Origin: Sunxiuqinia sp963677175
GTDB lineage: Bacteria > Bacteroidota > Bacteroidia > Bacteroidales > Prolixibacteraceae
Direction: 5' to 3'
Assembly: GCA_963677175.2 (NCBI GenBank)
Contig: CAXXES010000007.1
Span: 248,001 to 312,000, forward strand
DNA length: 64,000 nt
A program made the position numbers and the translations under genes. Each line of letters opens with the position of its first letter. Position 1 is the first letter of the stretch. The notes below the pieces were generated by a model. It saw nothing but the letters and a program-made list of their open reading frames with translations. It ran no database searches and was not told the origin of the DNA. Shown here one piece after another: positions 26,127 through 33,366 of this stretch.

Positions 26127-26162
26127 GAAGAGAGAGGACGATACTCATCGTCCTCTCTCTTC
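26127..26162 (-). terminator. Intrinsic terminator between precursor and YcaO gene
   Basis: A perfect 16-bp stem (GAAGAGAGAGGACGAT at 26127-26142 with its complement at 26147-26162) and a 4-nt loop, then TTTTTTCTTTTT on the minus strand. It lies 10 bp after the precursor stop and is the strongest terminator seen in the window. Confidence 0.92.
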
Positions 26163-26172
26163 ACAATAATGA

Positions 26173-26343
26173 TTAACGAGCACTAGCTACAGACTGGACT
26201 GTTACTTCATCTAAAGTGCCACCGTCCACTATGTCCTCATGACCTTTTGAACTTTTACCTCCTTTGAGTTTATCCAACTCTTCTTTTTTCATTTTGCGGA
26301 CATCTATTTTCTCTAGAGATATCCTTTTCGAAATCTTTTTCAT
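26173..26343 (-). CDS. YcaO-linked GG-leader precursor peptide (56 aa)
   Basis: A 56-residue peptide with a basic, then amphipathic leader ending MKKEELDKLKGG (GG at 28-29) and a 27-residue core, KSSKGHEDIVDGG then TLDEVTVQSVASAR. The core has no Cys; Ser, Thr and Gly are the candidates for modification. A second GG at core positions 12-13 is notable. The gene sits between the LytTR gene and the terminator ahead of the YcaO gene, and is the intact counterpart of the broken precursor at 16180-16377. Confidence 0.8.
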   Translation of the reverse strand: MKKISKRISLEKIDVRKMKKEELDKLKGGKSSKGHEDIVDGGTLDEVTVQSVASAR

Positions 26344-26417
26344 AATAAAAATGATTTAAATAAAAACAAGTGCTACTTCGGCGGAACTCATCGCCATTTG
26401 AAATTCAGCGGGCATGC

Positions 26418-26681
26418 TTAAAAGTGCTTCCAGGAATTGCGCGACACCTTATGTATGCTCCCGCCTTTTAAAGTTATTTGCCTTTTAGACTTTTTATCCA
26501 CAAAGTATTTCGTGTTGAATATTGTATAGCTGTTTATTTGAATGAAATCCAGTTCTTTAAGTTTGTCGTGTATATGAAATAAAGCATATCTTATTTCAAT
26601 AATTTGATTATCAGTACTGAAAGCAAAACAACTTTGCCCATTACCAACTATAAATACAATATTTTGATAGTCTAAACACAT
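26418..26681 (-). CDS. Stand-alone LytTR DNA-binding domain protein (copy 2)
   Basis: An 87-residue protein with five differences from 16457-16720, including the same FxxINSYTIFNTKYF and ILKGGSIHKVSR-like features (here ITLKGGSIHKVSR). A GTG at 26708 would add nine residues, but the ATG at 26681 is the start shared by both copies. No phospho-receiver domain, so activity must be set by abundance, by a ligand or by the HU-like partner encoded just upstream. Confidence 0.75.
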   Translation of the reverse strand: MCLDYQNIVFIVGNGQSCFAFSTDNQIIEIRYALFHIHDKLKELDFIQINSYTIFNTKYFVDKKSKRQITLKGGSIHKVSRNSWKHF

Positions 26682-26743
26682 TACAGAAAATCCGTTAGGG
26701 TTGTGCACGTCGGCCCGGAATTCGTGATCCTGGCCTGACAGAT

Positions 26744-27118
26744 TTATTCGCTTTTTTCGAATTTAATCCGGTCAAGAGCTGCTTTGAATTCCACCCCAGG
26801 TGTGAAAACGACTTTTACCCTTGAGATTTTGTTGGTGTTGAACTGTTCGGGTGACTCCACGCCTTCGCTGGAGAAAGAGATCCGCAGCGTGCCAAATTCC
26901 CCTAAACTGATGCTTTTCCCCATGAGCAGGTACTTGGGCATGGTGTCAATGAGGTTTTCAATCGCATTCGAAACATCGCCCCGCGACAGCGATGAGATGC
27001 CAACGATCTCTTTCCCTAAGTCGGCCTTGCTGATTTTACCCTCGTTTACAGGACTGGCGTACCATTTTTTCTGAGTTCGGTCTTGCGGGTTTACCCGCTC
27101 AATTAGTCTGTATTTCAT
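26744..27118 (-). CDS. HU-family DNA-binding protein (copy 2)
   Basis: A 124-residue HU-like protein with the same extension-plus-core layout as copy 1 (SLSRGDVSNAIENLIDTMPK, GEFGTLRISFSSEGVES). The ATG at 27118 is chosen because it aligns with copy 1; an upstream start at 27289 would translate the repeat array. First gene of the HU-LytTR-precursor-YcaO run; the repeat array at 27189-27383 lies directly upstream. Confidence 0.85.
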   Translation of the reverse strand: MKYRLIERVNPQDRTQKKWYASPVNEGKISKADLGKEIVGISSLSRGDVSNAIENLIDTMPKYLLMGKSISLGEFGTLRISFSSEGVESPEQFNTNKISRVKVVFTPGVEFKAALDRIKFEKSE

Positions 27119-27188
27119 TTTGTTCTGTTTATGTTCCCGGGGCTGGTTATAATGACCCGGAGAATGGGTTAATGATTGGTTCTTTCTG

Positions 27189-27383
27189 CTCACGTCTGCA
27201 GGAAAACTTCCATACGTACGGAGCAAAATCTGCACACGTCTGCGGCCAAACCTGCGTAAGTGTGCAGTCAAACTCGCGTAAGTGTGCAAGCGCTACTTCT
27301 ACACGTGCGCAGATTTACTTCCGCACGTATGGAAATTTACGCCGACACTTACAGAGATTTGCTTCCGCAAGTGTGGAAGTGCA
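27189..27383. promoter_or_regulatory. Imperfect 20-24-bp repeat array upstream of HU-LytTR-precursor operon
   Basis: About eight units of 20-24 bp with a loose pattern AAAYTTNC followed by a core such as ATACGTACGG, CACGTCTGCGG or CACGTGCGCAG. It is the counterpart of 17229-17380 and has the same position relative to the HU gene, while the base identity has drifted more than in the genes. Candidate operator for the LytTR and HU proteins. Confidence 0.45.
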
Positions 27384-27446
27384 GGTATGCGATGTTTTTC
27401 ACGTTTTTCATATGGATTGAACTTAAATTTCTTCAAGTATTAAAAC

Positions 27447-27770
27447 TTAAGGCGAGTGAGTTTTTATTGTTATATCAGGCATAAACTCTTCTTCTTGTGT
27501 GATTTTTGTTAAAATTGAGTCTTCAAAGCGTAAGATTGACGTTAATGCATACGTGTAACTTGATACATCAACAATCTCTTTATAGTAGAGAATTTCTATG
27601 TGTTTTTCATTCTCATCATAAGTGTCTGTTTTAAATGGGTCTCCAAATTTTTTTATTACAGACTCTTTATTCATCCCAACACGAATTGAATTACTTGTAA
27701 AGTGAGTCGTTCTATAACCTGCACATGAATACAGATTTATTAATAACAAACATAGAATTAAGTACTTCAT
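27447..27770 (-). CDS. Small lipoprotein, BamE/SmpA-like
   Basis: A 107-residue lipoprotein; the signal peptide ends at LINLYSC with the lipid-modified Cys16. The mature part (IRVGMNKESVIKKFGDPFKT, then ILYYKEIV) follows the BamE/SmpA beta-lactamase-inhibitor-like fold pattern of many small outer-membrane lipoproteins. It overlaps the pore-former-like gene at 27767 by 4 bp, so the two are translationally coupled. A protective partner of that protein is one possibility, from context only. Confidence 0.65.
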   Translation of the reverse strand: MKYLILCLLLINLYSCAGYRTTHFTSNSIRVGMNKESVIKKFGDPFKTDTYDENEKHIEILYYKEIVDVSSYTYALTSILRFEDSILTKITQEEEFMPDITIKTHSP

Positions 27771-29047
27771 CTTACTCTGATTGGACTATTAGACTTTAGC
27801 ATCTCTTCAGTAATTACCGTTCTTGTACGGGTTCCTACTCCATTTATCGGAAATACATCCAAAACTGCATTTGACTCCAAACAGTCGACACCACTCCACC
27901 TGCCTTTAATATTTATCCTTTTCCCGGAAGTAATTCCCCGGCATACGGCCACATATTCAACATCCATGTTATATTTAAATAATGTAAGGTTTAGTTCTGC
28001 CCGGTGATTTGCTGGTACAATTACAGGATATGTTCTTTCAATAGAGAAAGTTTTTTCTTCGCTATTCCCATAGGTGAAGTCTTGCCCAAAAGAAGTTGAT
28101 GTTTCAATTTTTCCGGAAGCTATAAAAGGAACCTTTACCTTTACTTCAGTAGAAATAGTAACGTTATACGAAGTCTTTCTAGTGAATGTTGAGGTTTCTT
28201 TATAAGTTTCAGATATTTTGAAACTATGACTTTGATCAATGGGGCCGTTATTTGAATAGCCATCAGAAAACACAACATCCGGTAACTTTTCTAATACAGC
28301 AGATGCGTCAACATTAAATCGAATCTCTTCAATTTGGAATGTCTCTACAGGAATCAATGCAAACTCTTGGCGTGGGGAATTATTATATTTAGAAAAGGAA
28401 ATTTTAGCATCATTAACTGTGATAACGTTATAATAGATATCCCACCATCCACCATTGCCCTGTTCTGGATAATCCTGATTTTCTATAACAAATGAGTTTG
28501 AAGAATATTGTGCCTTTCGAAAATCCCATGATGCTCCAAAAAGGCTTCCACTGTCTTCACGACTAGCATAAAGTACCTTTACGTTTGGCTGACTAGGATA
28601 AGTCCCAATACGTATTGGAGTAGCGGTTCTTTTAGAATATATCAAATATGGTATGCCAGTTGTGGCTGGTAATATCCTGATGTAAAATTGTTGGTTAAGA
28701 TTTCCGGCATAATTAGCCACTGTAAGCTCAACTCCTTTAGCCGTTGCATTGAGGAACTGTTTACTTGTTGAATTGCCTTGAACTTGCAAGTAGATAGGGA
28801 TACCATCTAATTGATCAATTTCTTCTTTGATATCATAGGCAGTTTTAAGAGACAGAGGTCGTTTCAAGGTATCTCTATCGCCTTCTATTGGCAAAATCTC
28901 ATCATTTAAAAGCGTTCCATTTTTTTTGTCAAATGCTTCTGATAACTCTGCTGCAACCTTATTCGAATCAAAATATTCTTCTTTAGCAGAACAAGAAAAA
29001 AGGAAGATTGCTAAAAATACAAGTGATAAAAGTTTGATTTTTTTCAT
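27767..29047 (-). CDS. Lipoprotein resembling an aerolysin/ETX-MTX2-type pore former
   Basis: A 426-residue protein started at the ATG at 29047, giving a lipoprotein signal (MKKIKLLSLVFLAIFLFSC). Residues about 70-215 contain lectin-like strand repeats with Q-F and W motifs (NQQFYIRILPATTG, then FGASWDFRKA), suggesting a beta-trefoil. Residues about 245-390 have the long Ser/Thr-alternating strands of the ETX_MTX2/aerolysin family: SFKISETYKETSTFTRKTSY, TEVKVKVPFIASGKIETSTS and YPVIVPANHRAELNLTLFKY. This family forms membrane pores. A lipid anchor is unusual for a secreted toxin and points to the cell's own surface or surface delivery. The assignment is by pattern only. Confidence 0.6.
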   Translation of the reverse strand: MKKIKLLSLVFLAIFLFSCSAKEEYFDSNKVAAELSEAFDKKNGTLLNDEILPIEGDRDTLKRPLSLKTAYDIKEEIDQLDGIPIYLQVQGNSTSKQFLNATAKGVELTVANYAGNLNQQFYIRILPATTGIPYLIYSKRTATPIRIGTYPSQPNVKVLYASREDSGSLFGASWDFRKAQYSSNSFVIENQDYPEQGNGGWWDIYYNVITVNDAKISFSKYNNSPRQEFALIPVETFQIEEIRFNVDASAVLEKLPDVVFSDGYSNNGPIDQSHSFKISETYKETSTFTRKTSYNVTISTEVKVKVPFIASGKIETSTSFGQDFTYGNSEEKTFSIERTYPVIVPANHRAELNLTLFKYNMDVEYVAVCRGITSGKRINIKGRWSGVDCLESNAVLDVFPINGVGTRTRTVITEEMLKSNSPIRVR

Positions 29048-29084
29048 GTCATTCAATTTTAATAGTTGATCATATAAAAATTTG

Positions 29085-29148
29085 CAATACATCTGCACCG
29101 ATATCTTCACATACTGTAAGTATTGCTTCCACAGGTATGAGAATTTAT
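29085..29148. promoter_or_regulatory. Short remnant of the 20-24-bp repeat array
   Basis: Two or three units of the array type (CACATACTGTAAG, CTTCCACAGGTATGAG) between the DUF3244 stop and the pore-former-like gene. The arrangement DUF3244 then array is the same as at the 17402-17428 scar. Confidence 0.35.
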
Positions 29149-29174
29149 TTATTCATGTTTTTCATAAGTGCGAA

Positions 29175-29564
29175 CTATTCAATATAAAAATACCCATATA
29201 AGTAGTCATCCCATTGATTGGTCAGTTCCAGGAAATAACAGCCCGGTTCAAAATTGCTTAAATCAATGGTGATATGCCCGGTTTCAGAGGCGGGAACAGT
29301 TTGTTGGAATATAGTTTCGTCACTTTCCGAAATGCGGATGGTAATATCCGACCGGAGTGTTTTACTGCTGATGGTCAGTAGCGATTCGGTAATATCGATG
29401 TCGATGCGGGAAGACGAATATAAATACACGGATTTTCCATCTTCATCCCAATCTCCGGCTACTGGTGGTTTTTCAGAATCCATTTGTATTTCGGGTTCTG
29501 CTAAAACATATTGTGCGGGGATCAAAGACACCAATAAAGTAATGATTAATATTTTCTTTATCAT
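29175..29564 (-). CDS. DUF3244 secreted protein (copy 2)
   Basis: A 129-residue secreted protein, near-copy of 21079-21468 (same signal peptide, same C-terminus; the variable stretch is ISESDETIFQQTVPASETGH). It is immediately downstream of the intact TPR/HTH regulator gene at 29707, which is probably the original arrangement. Function unknown. Confidence 0.8.
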   Translation of the reverse strand: MIKKILIITLLVSLIPAQYVLAEPEIQMDSEKPPVAGDWDEDGKSVYLYSSSRIDIDITESLLTISSKTLRSDITIRISESDETIFQQTVPASETGHITIDLSNFEPGCYFLELTNQWDDYLYGYFYIE

Positions 29565-29579
29565 GATTCTGATTTTTTA

Positions 29580-29706
29580 AACACAATAAATATAGGGCAA
29601 TCGTTGCTATTCATCCTAAAATTGAACTGGACAAATTATTTTCACAAACTATTCATTATTAGTCAGTTCGTTATTTTGTCAATAGCCCGAACTGGACAAT
29701 TGCTTT
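29580..29706 (-). promoter_or_regulatory. Conserved intergenic block before DUF3244 with twin TTGTCCAGTTC
   Basis: The gap between the regulator stop and the DUF3244 start holds two direct copies of TTGTCCAGTTC on the minus strand about 70 bp apart. Both elements are kept at 21483-21640, and with minor change at 7131-7285, although the regulator codons beside them have decayed. It may hold the DUF3244 promoter and an operator. No clear Bacteroidota -33/-7 pair was recognised. Confidence 0.4.
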
Positions 29707-31572
29707 TCAGAACTTCAAAATGAAGTCATCCAGCGATCCTGTTTTTTCCAAAAGATGGGGTGTTTGCTGGCTGATGCGGTTGCGGATTCGCTGTTTCCGT
29801 TTGGTTACGGAAGTGGGCGAGATTGCGGTAAGATCTGCAATCATCTTTGTGGATAAACGCAATTTGATCAGGCAACAATATTGGAGATCGGATTCGGAAA
29901 GGAAAGGCATCTGCTGTTTTAGCCGCAGGGTGAAATTGCTGTTCAAACGGTTGATGATCTTGATGATTTCCGGCCATTCGTCCGGCTTGATCACCTTGGT
30001 GGCATGACGTAATTTTCCTAATATTTCAACGTGCTTTTCCAATTGACTCATAAGGAACTGCTCCCGCTGGGCAAGCGTTTCATTTTGTTTTTGAAGTTTT
30101 CCGTAGGACGCCAATTTTAGTTCTTTCTCCTGTAGAATATTGGTATAGGCTTGTACTTTTTCCTTTAAAACATCATTCCGGTATTGTAGCATATAATTGT
30201 TCTGACGTATCAAATCAATTTCTCCGGAACCGCTGTCTGTTTTGACATGCTTACCGCGTCCTTTGATTAGTTTGTCCATTGTCCTATCATTATTTTTCAT
30301 GGCCTCTTCGTTCTCCTTCAATTTTGCTAAATGCATATGCAGCTCATCCCTTATTGTTTGTAACAAGCGCTCTTTTCTTAGTAGTTTTCGCTGCGAGCGG
30401 AGAATCAAAGCCGAAGCGATGCTTAATGAAATAATCAGAACAACCAACGATGTTCGGATTAAACTTCCTTGTTTGATCTTCAGTAGATTATTTTCGTTGG
30501 CCAGTTTCTCATTGTCATATTTTTCCTGGATCTCTTTAATTTCCATACTGTAGGCCAAACCCAGTATGGAATCGGCGTATTCTCGGTACAAATCATTATA
30601 ACCGATGGCCTCCTGGTATTGCCCCTGATTTTTATGCAAATGATACAAGTACCAATACGCATCCCTGATGGTGTATAGATTATCGGTAATAAGCGCTTTA
30701 TTTAAGTATACAATGGAGGAATCACCCTTATTTAGGCTCTTATAAACTTTTCCTAAGGATAAATATGATTGGGCAAGGCCGCTTCGCCCTTCTTTTGTTT
30801 TCATATTTATGGCGTTATTTAGGAGATCGATTGCCTGCTCTGGTATGCCTAACTGGATATAGGCGTGGGCGATCTCGCTTTGAGCACTGGATAAGGAACG
30901 GAGATCATTGACTTGTTCGGCCATCTTCATGGCTTTTGTATAAAAATAAACAACACTGTCCCATTGTTCGAAAACGCCATATATCCGCCCCAGTGAACAC
31001 AAGGAACTTGAAATCCTTGAACTGTCGTATGACATCACAGCGTAATCGTACGCGTCGCGTAACTCGTGTTTTGCATCCTCTTTTAATGCCCATCTGTAGG
31101 CATACACCATGCCGAGGTTAGAACAGATCAGCGATGTTAGTCGGTGGTCATTGGTTGTTGCAGACGCTTCTTTCGCTTTCAGGTAATAACTGATTGCAGC
31201 TTCCGGCTGTTTCAGGTCTTTGTACACCTGTCCCGCATAAAAAAAGGCCATTGCCTTTCTTGACTGGTCGCCGTACTTTTCAAAATAATTAAGGGCAATG
31301 GTAATCAACGAATCGGAGGTATGTTTGACGTAATTCTTATCCTGCGCCTGGGTCATCAGGAGGCACCAGGTAGCATGATTCAGTTTGTCAGAAGGCGAGG
31401 GTTTTTTCATCGTTTTCAGCAGGGTAAGTGCGCTGTCGGGGTATTCCCACATAACGGCCTCAACCTGTTGGAATCCGGGCATTAACGAAGCTGGTTGCCT
31501 GCCACAGGATAGGCCAACTAAAGCCATTAAAAAATAAATGATCAGTTTGTATGTTAACTGTTTTTGGTCCAT
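29707..31572 (-). CDS. TPR protein with transmembrane helix and C-terminal LuxR-like HTH
   Basis: A 621-residue protein if started at the ATG at 31572; it begins with a lipoprotein-like signal (MALVGLSCGRQP). About seven TPR repeats (residues 40-340; for example MAFFYAGQVYKDLKQPEAAI), one transmembrane helix (about 372-392), a long coiled coil (400-530), then a C-terminal HTH (LSESDLQYCCLIKLRLSTKM and DLTAISPTSVTKRKQRIRNR). This is a common Bacteroidota regulator layout thought to pass a periplasmic signal to DNA. It probably regulates the neighbouring DUF3244 gene and cassette. 3' scars of this gene occur at 7131 and 21483. Confidence 0.8.
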   Translation of the reverse strand: MDQKQLTYKLIIYFLMALVGLSCGRQPASLMPGFQQVEAVMWEYPDSALTLLKTMKKPSPSDKLNHATWCLLMTQAQDKNYVKHTSDSLITIALNYFEKYGDQSRKAMAFFYAGQVYKDLKQPEAAISYYLKAKEASATTNDHRLTSLICSNLGMVYAYRWALKEDAKHELRDAYDYAVMSYDSSRISSSLCSLGRIYGVFEQWDSVVYFYTKAMKMAEQVNDLRSLSSAQSEIAHAYIQLGIPEQAIDLLNNAINMKTKEGRSGLAQSYLSLGKVYKSLNKGDSSIVYLNKALITDNLYTIRDAYWYLYHLHKNQGQYQEAIGYNDLYREYADSILGLAYSMEIKEIQEKYDNEKLANENNLLKIKQGSLIRTSLVVLIISLSIASALILRSQRKLLRKERLLQTIRDELHMHLAKLKENEEAMKNNDRTMDKLIKGRGKHVKTDSGSGEIDLIRQNNYMLQYRNDVLKEKVQAYTNILQEKELKLASYGKLQKQNETLAQREQFLMSQLEKHVEILGKLRHATKVIKPDEWPEIIKIINRLNSNFTLRLKQQMPFLSESDLQYCCLIKLRLSTKMIADLTAISPTSVTKRKQRIRNRISQQTPHLLEKTGSLDDFILKF

Positions 31573-31842
31573 TGCCGCAAATGTGGGTGATATTCTTTTG
31601 TGCCCGCTGCAAAGCCCCGTAAAATTATAAATAAAAAAACATACTGACAATAATTTAAGCAGGGTGGATTAGTTATTGGTCATTGACTGTTATTTGATTG
31701 TCATTTAATAGTCAATAGTAAATAATTAAATCGTAAATGGTTTATTGGTTGGATAAAACTGACTGCGACTGAATACTTCTTATGGTATTGGTTGATTCCC
31801 TGGATGCTGGCTGTTGGATTCTTGCAGCTTGCTGCCTACTGC

Positions 31843-32574
31843 TTACTGCACTGGGTGTTCTACTTGTTTAAAGGTCATTTCAATCGTTCTGTCGTCGACA
31901 GGTAATAGCAATTTGATGAAAGCGGCCGACGGATGAGCCTTGAAAAAAACTTTCCCGTGCATGGAATAGTTACTCTCCAGGGTCGTTTTCCGGATCGTTG
32001 TGCTGGACCATTCATCGCGAAGCACATTTAAATTTTGTGTTTCCATTTCGTTTTCAATAGCTCCGACCTGCGTGCCGGCAAACAGGTGTGTTCGCCAGTG
32101 ATCGTTATTCGGATTGTCATCACTCAGGGTGGCAATTCCGGTGGCAATATCCACTCCGGCAGCGAACAGGCTTATCCCCAGGTGGTTTTTGTCACGGGCT
32201 TCGTTTTGAGAAAGTTCCTTGTCGATGGTGAAAATCTCGTCTTCCGGATCAACCGCCACTATGGGGATCATTGTTTGGGTGTTGTGGAGCGAGTCATAGG
32301 CTTGGTAGGCAAAGTCAGCTGGATTGATCAGGATGGGTAGGTTGGAACGGTTGGTAATGTGAAAATCGAACCAGTATTCGTCGCCTACAAGCTGGTCAAA
32401 TCCCACTTCGTAGATGACTCCATAGAGTGAATCGACGGCAAACGATTGCCCGAAAAGCCATTTAACCGATTCCGTTTCGGGCTCCAGTTTAATGATATTC
32501 CGGGGGGTGGAACAAGAATAGAATAGAATTAGCGTGGAAATAAAGATTGTTAGATGAGTAAATTTTGTTTTCAT
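31843..32574 (-). CDS. Lipoprotein of unknown function
   Basis: A 243-residue protein from the ATG at 32574, with lipobox ILFYSC near residue 22. The mature part looks beta-rich (GDEYWFDFHITNRSNLPILI) and ends EMTFKQVEHPVQ. No family recognised. A longer start at 32619 would put 15 unlikely residues before the signal. It is 72 bp downstream of tcdA in the same direction. Confidence 0.65.
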   Translation of the reverse strand: MKTKFTHLTIFISTLILFYSCSTPRNIIKLEPETESVKWLFGQSFAVDSLYGVIYEVGFDQLVGDEYWFDFHITNRSNLPILINPADFAYQAYDSLHNTQTMIPIVAVDPEDEIFTIDKELSQNEARDKNHLGISLFAAGVDIATGIATLSDDNPNNDHWRTHLFAGTQVGAIENEMETQNLNVLRDEWSSTTIRKTTLESNYSMHGKVFFKAHPSAAFIKLLLPVDDRTIEMTFKQVEHPVQ

Positions 32575-32646
32575 GGTTGTTTTTAATAGTTTGAAGGCAT
32601 CCCCCAAATCCAATGCCAATTTGGTTGAGTCGATAAAATTATGCCA

Positions 32647-33366
32647 TTATTCCTTTGCCAACAAATCCTGAATAACCACCGAAGCGCAAAAACAGCCAAA
32701 TACAGGAGGCATGTATGAGATGGTGCCAACAGTCGATTTTTTGTTCCGACCTTCTTCCACTCTGACCCGTTTGGGGTCCACCTCTTCGGTTGAGAACACG
32801 ACTTTTACTCCTTTGCGAATGCCCAATTTGTGCAGGCGTTTGCGAATCATTTTGGCCAGCCTGCAATTGTAGCTTTTTGAAATATCGCTTTGTTGCACCT
32901 GTGATGGGTCAAATTTGCCGCCTGCTCCCATTGAGCTTACGATGGGTAGATTAACTTTCAGACTGTAATGGATCAGTAAAATTTTTGGCGTCAGCGTATC
33001 AATGGCATCAACCACATAGTCGTAATTGGCTTCGTGCAGGATCTCAATCATGCGCTCATCTTTCAGGTATTCGTTGATTACCCGGATGTCGAGCTCGGGG
33101 TTGATGTCCTTAAAGCGTTGCCCCAGGATTTCGGCTTTGGGTTTCCCCTCGTTACTAATGAGTGCCGGAAGCTGCCGATTACGGTTGGTTTGCTCCACCA
33201 CATCGCCGTCAACAATTGTCATTTGCCCAATGCCTGCGCGGCACAGTTGTTCGGCTGCGTAGGCTCCAACACCTCCTAGCCCAACAATCAGCACATGTGC
33301 TTTCCGCAGTTTTTCCAAATCCTCATCACCCAACATCAAGACGGTACGCTCTTGCCATTTAGCCAT
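32647..33366 (-). CDS. tcdA: tRNA threonylcarbamoyladenosine dehydratase
   Basis: A 239-residue E1-like protein. The ATP-binding loop is VGLGGVGAYAAEQL (about 31-44), followed by DGDVVEQTNRNRQ and later SSMGAGGKFDPSQVQ. The C-terminus has CFCASVVIQDLL. TcdA cyclises t6A37 of ANN-decoding tRNAs to ct6A with ATP. Length agrees with the family. Its start overlaps the TatD-like gene by 8 bp, so the two are co-transcribed. Confidence 0.92.
   Translation of the reverse strand: MAKWQERTVLMLGDEDLEKLRKAHVLIVGLGGVGAYAAEQLCRAGIGQMTIVDGDVVEQTNRNRQLPALISNEGKPKAEILGQRFKDINPELDIRVINEYLKDERMIEILHEANYDYVVDAIDTLTPKILLIHYSLKVNLPIVSSMGAGGKFDPSQVQQSDISKSYNCRLAKMIRKRLHKLGIRKGVKVVFSTEEVDPKRVRVEEGRNKKSTVGTISYMPPVFGCFCASVVIQDLLAKE

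Noticed and set aside
27119..27289. Upstream extension of the HU gene (copy 2)
   Set aside because: Reads through the repeat array and has no counterpart in copy 1.
1..31600. Insertion sequence or integrase as the cause of the mosaic
   Set aside because: No transposase, integrase, terminal inverted repeats or target duplications were recognised; the duplications look like homologous or unequal recombination.
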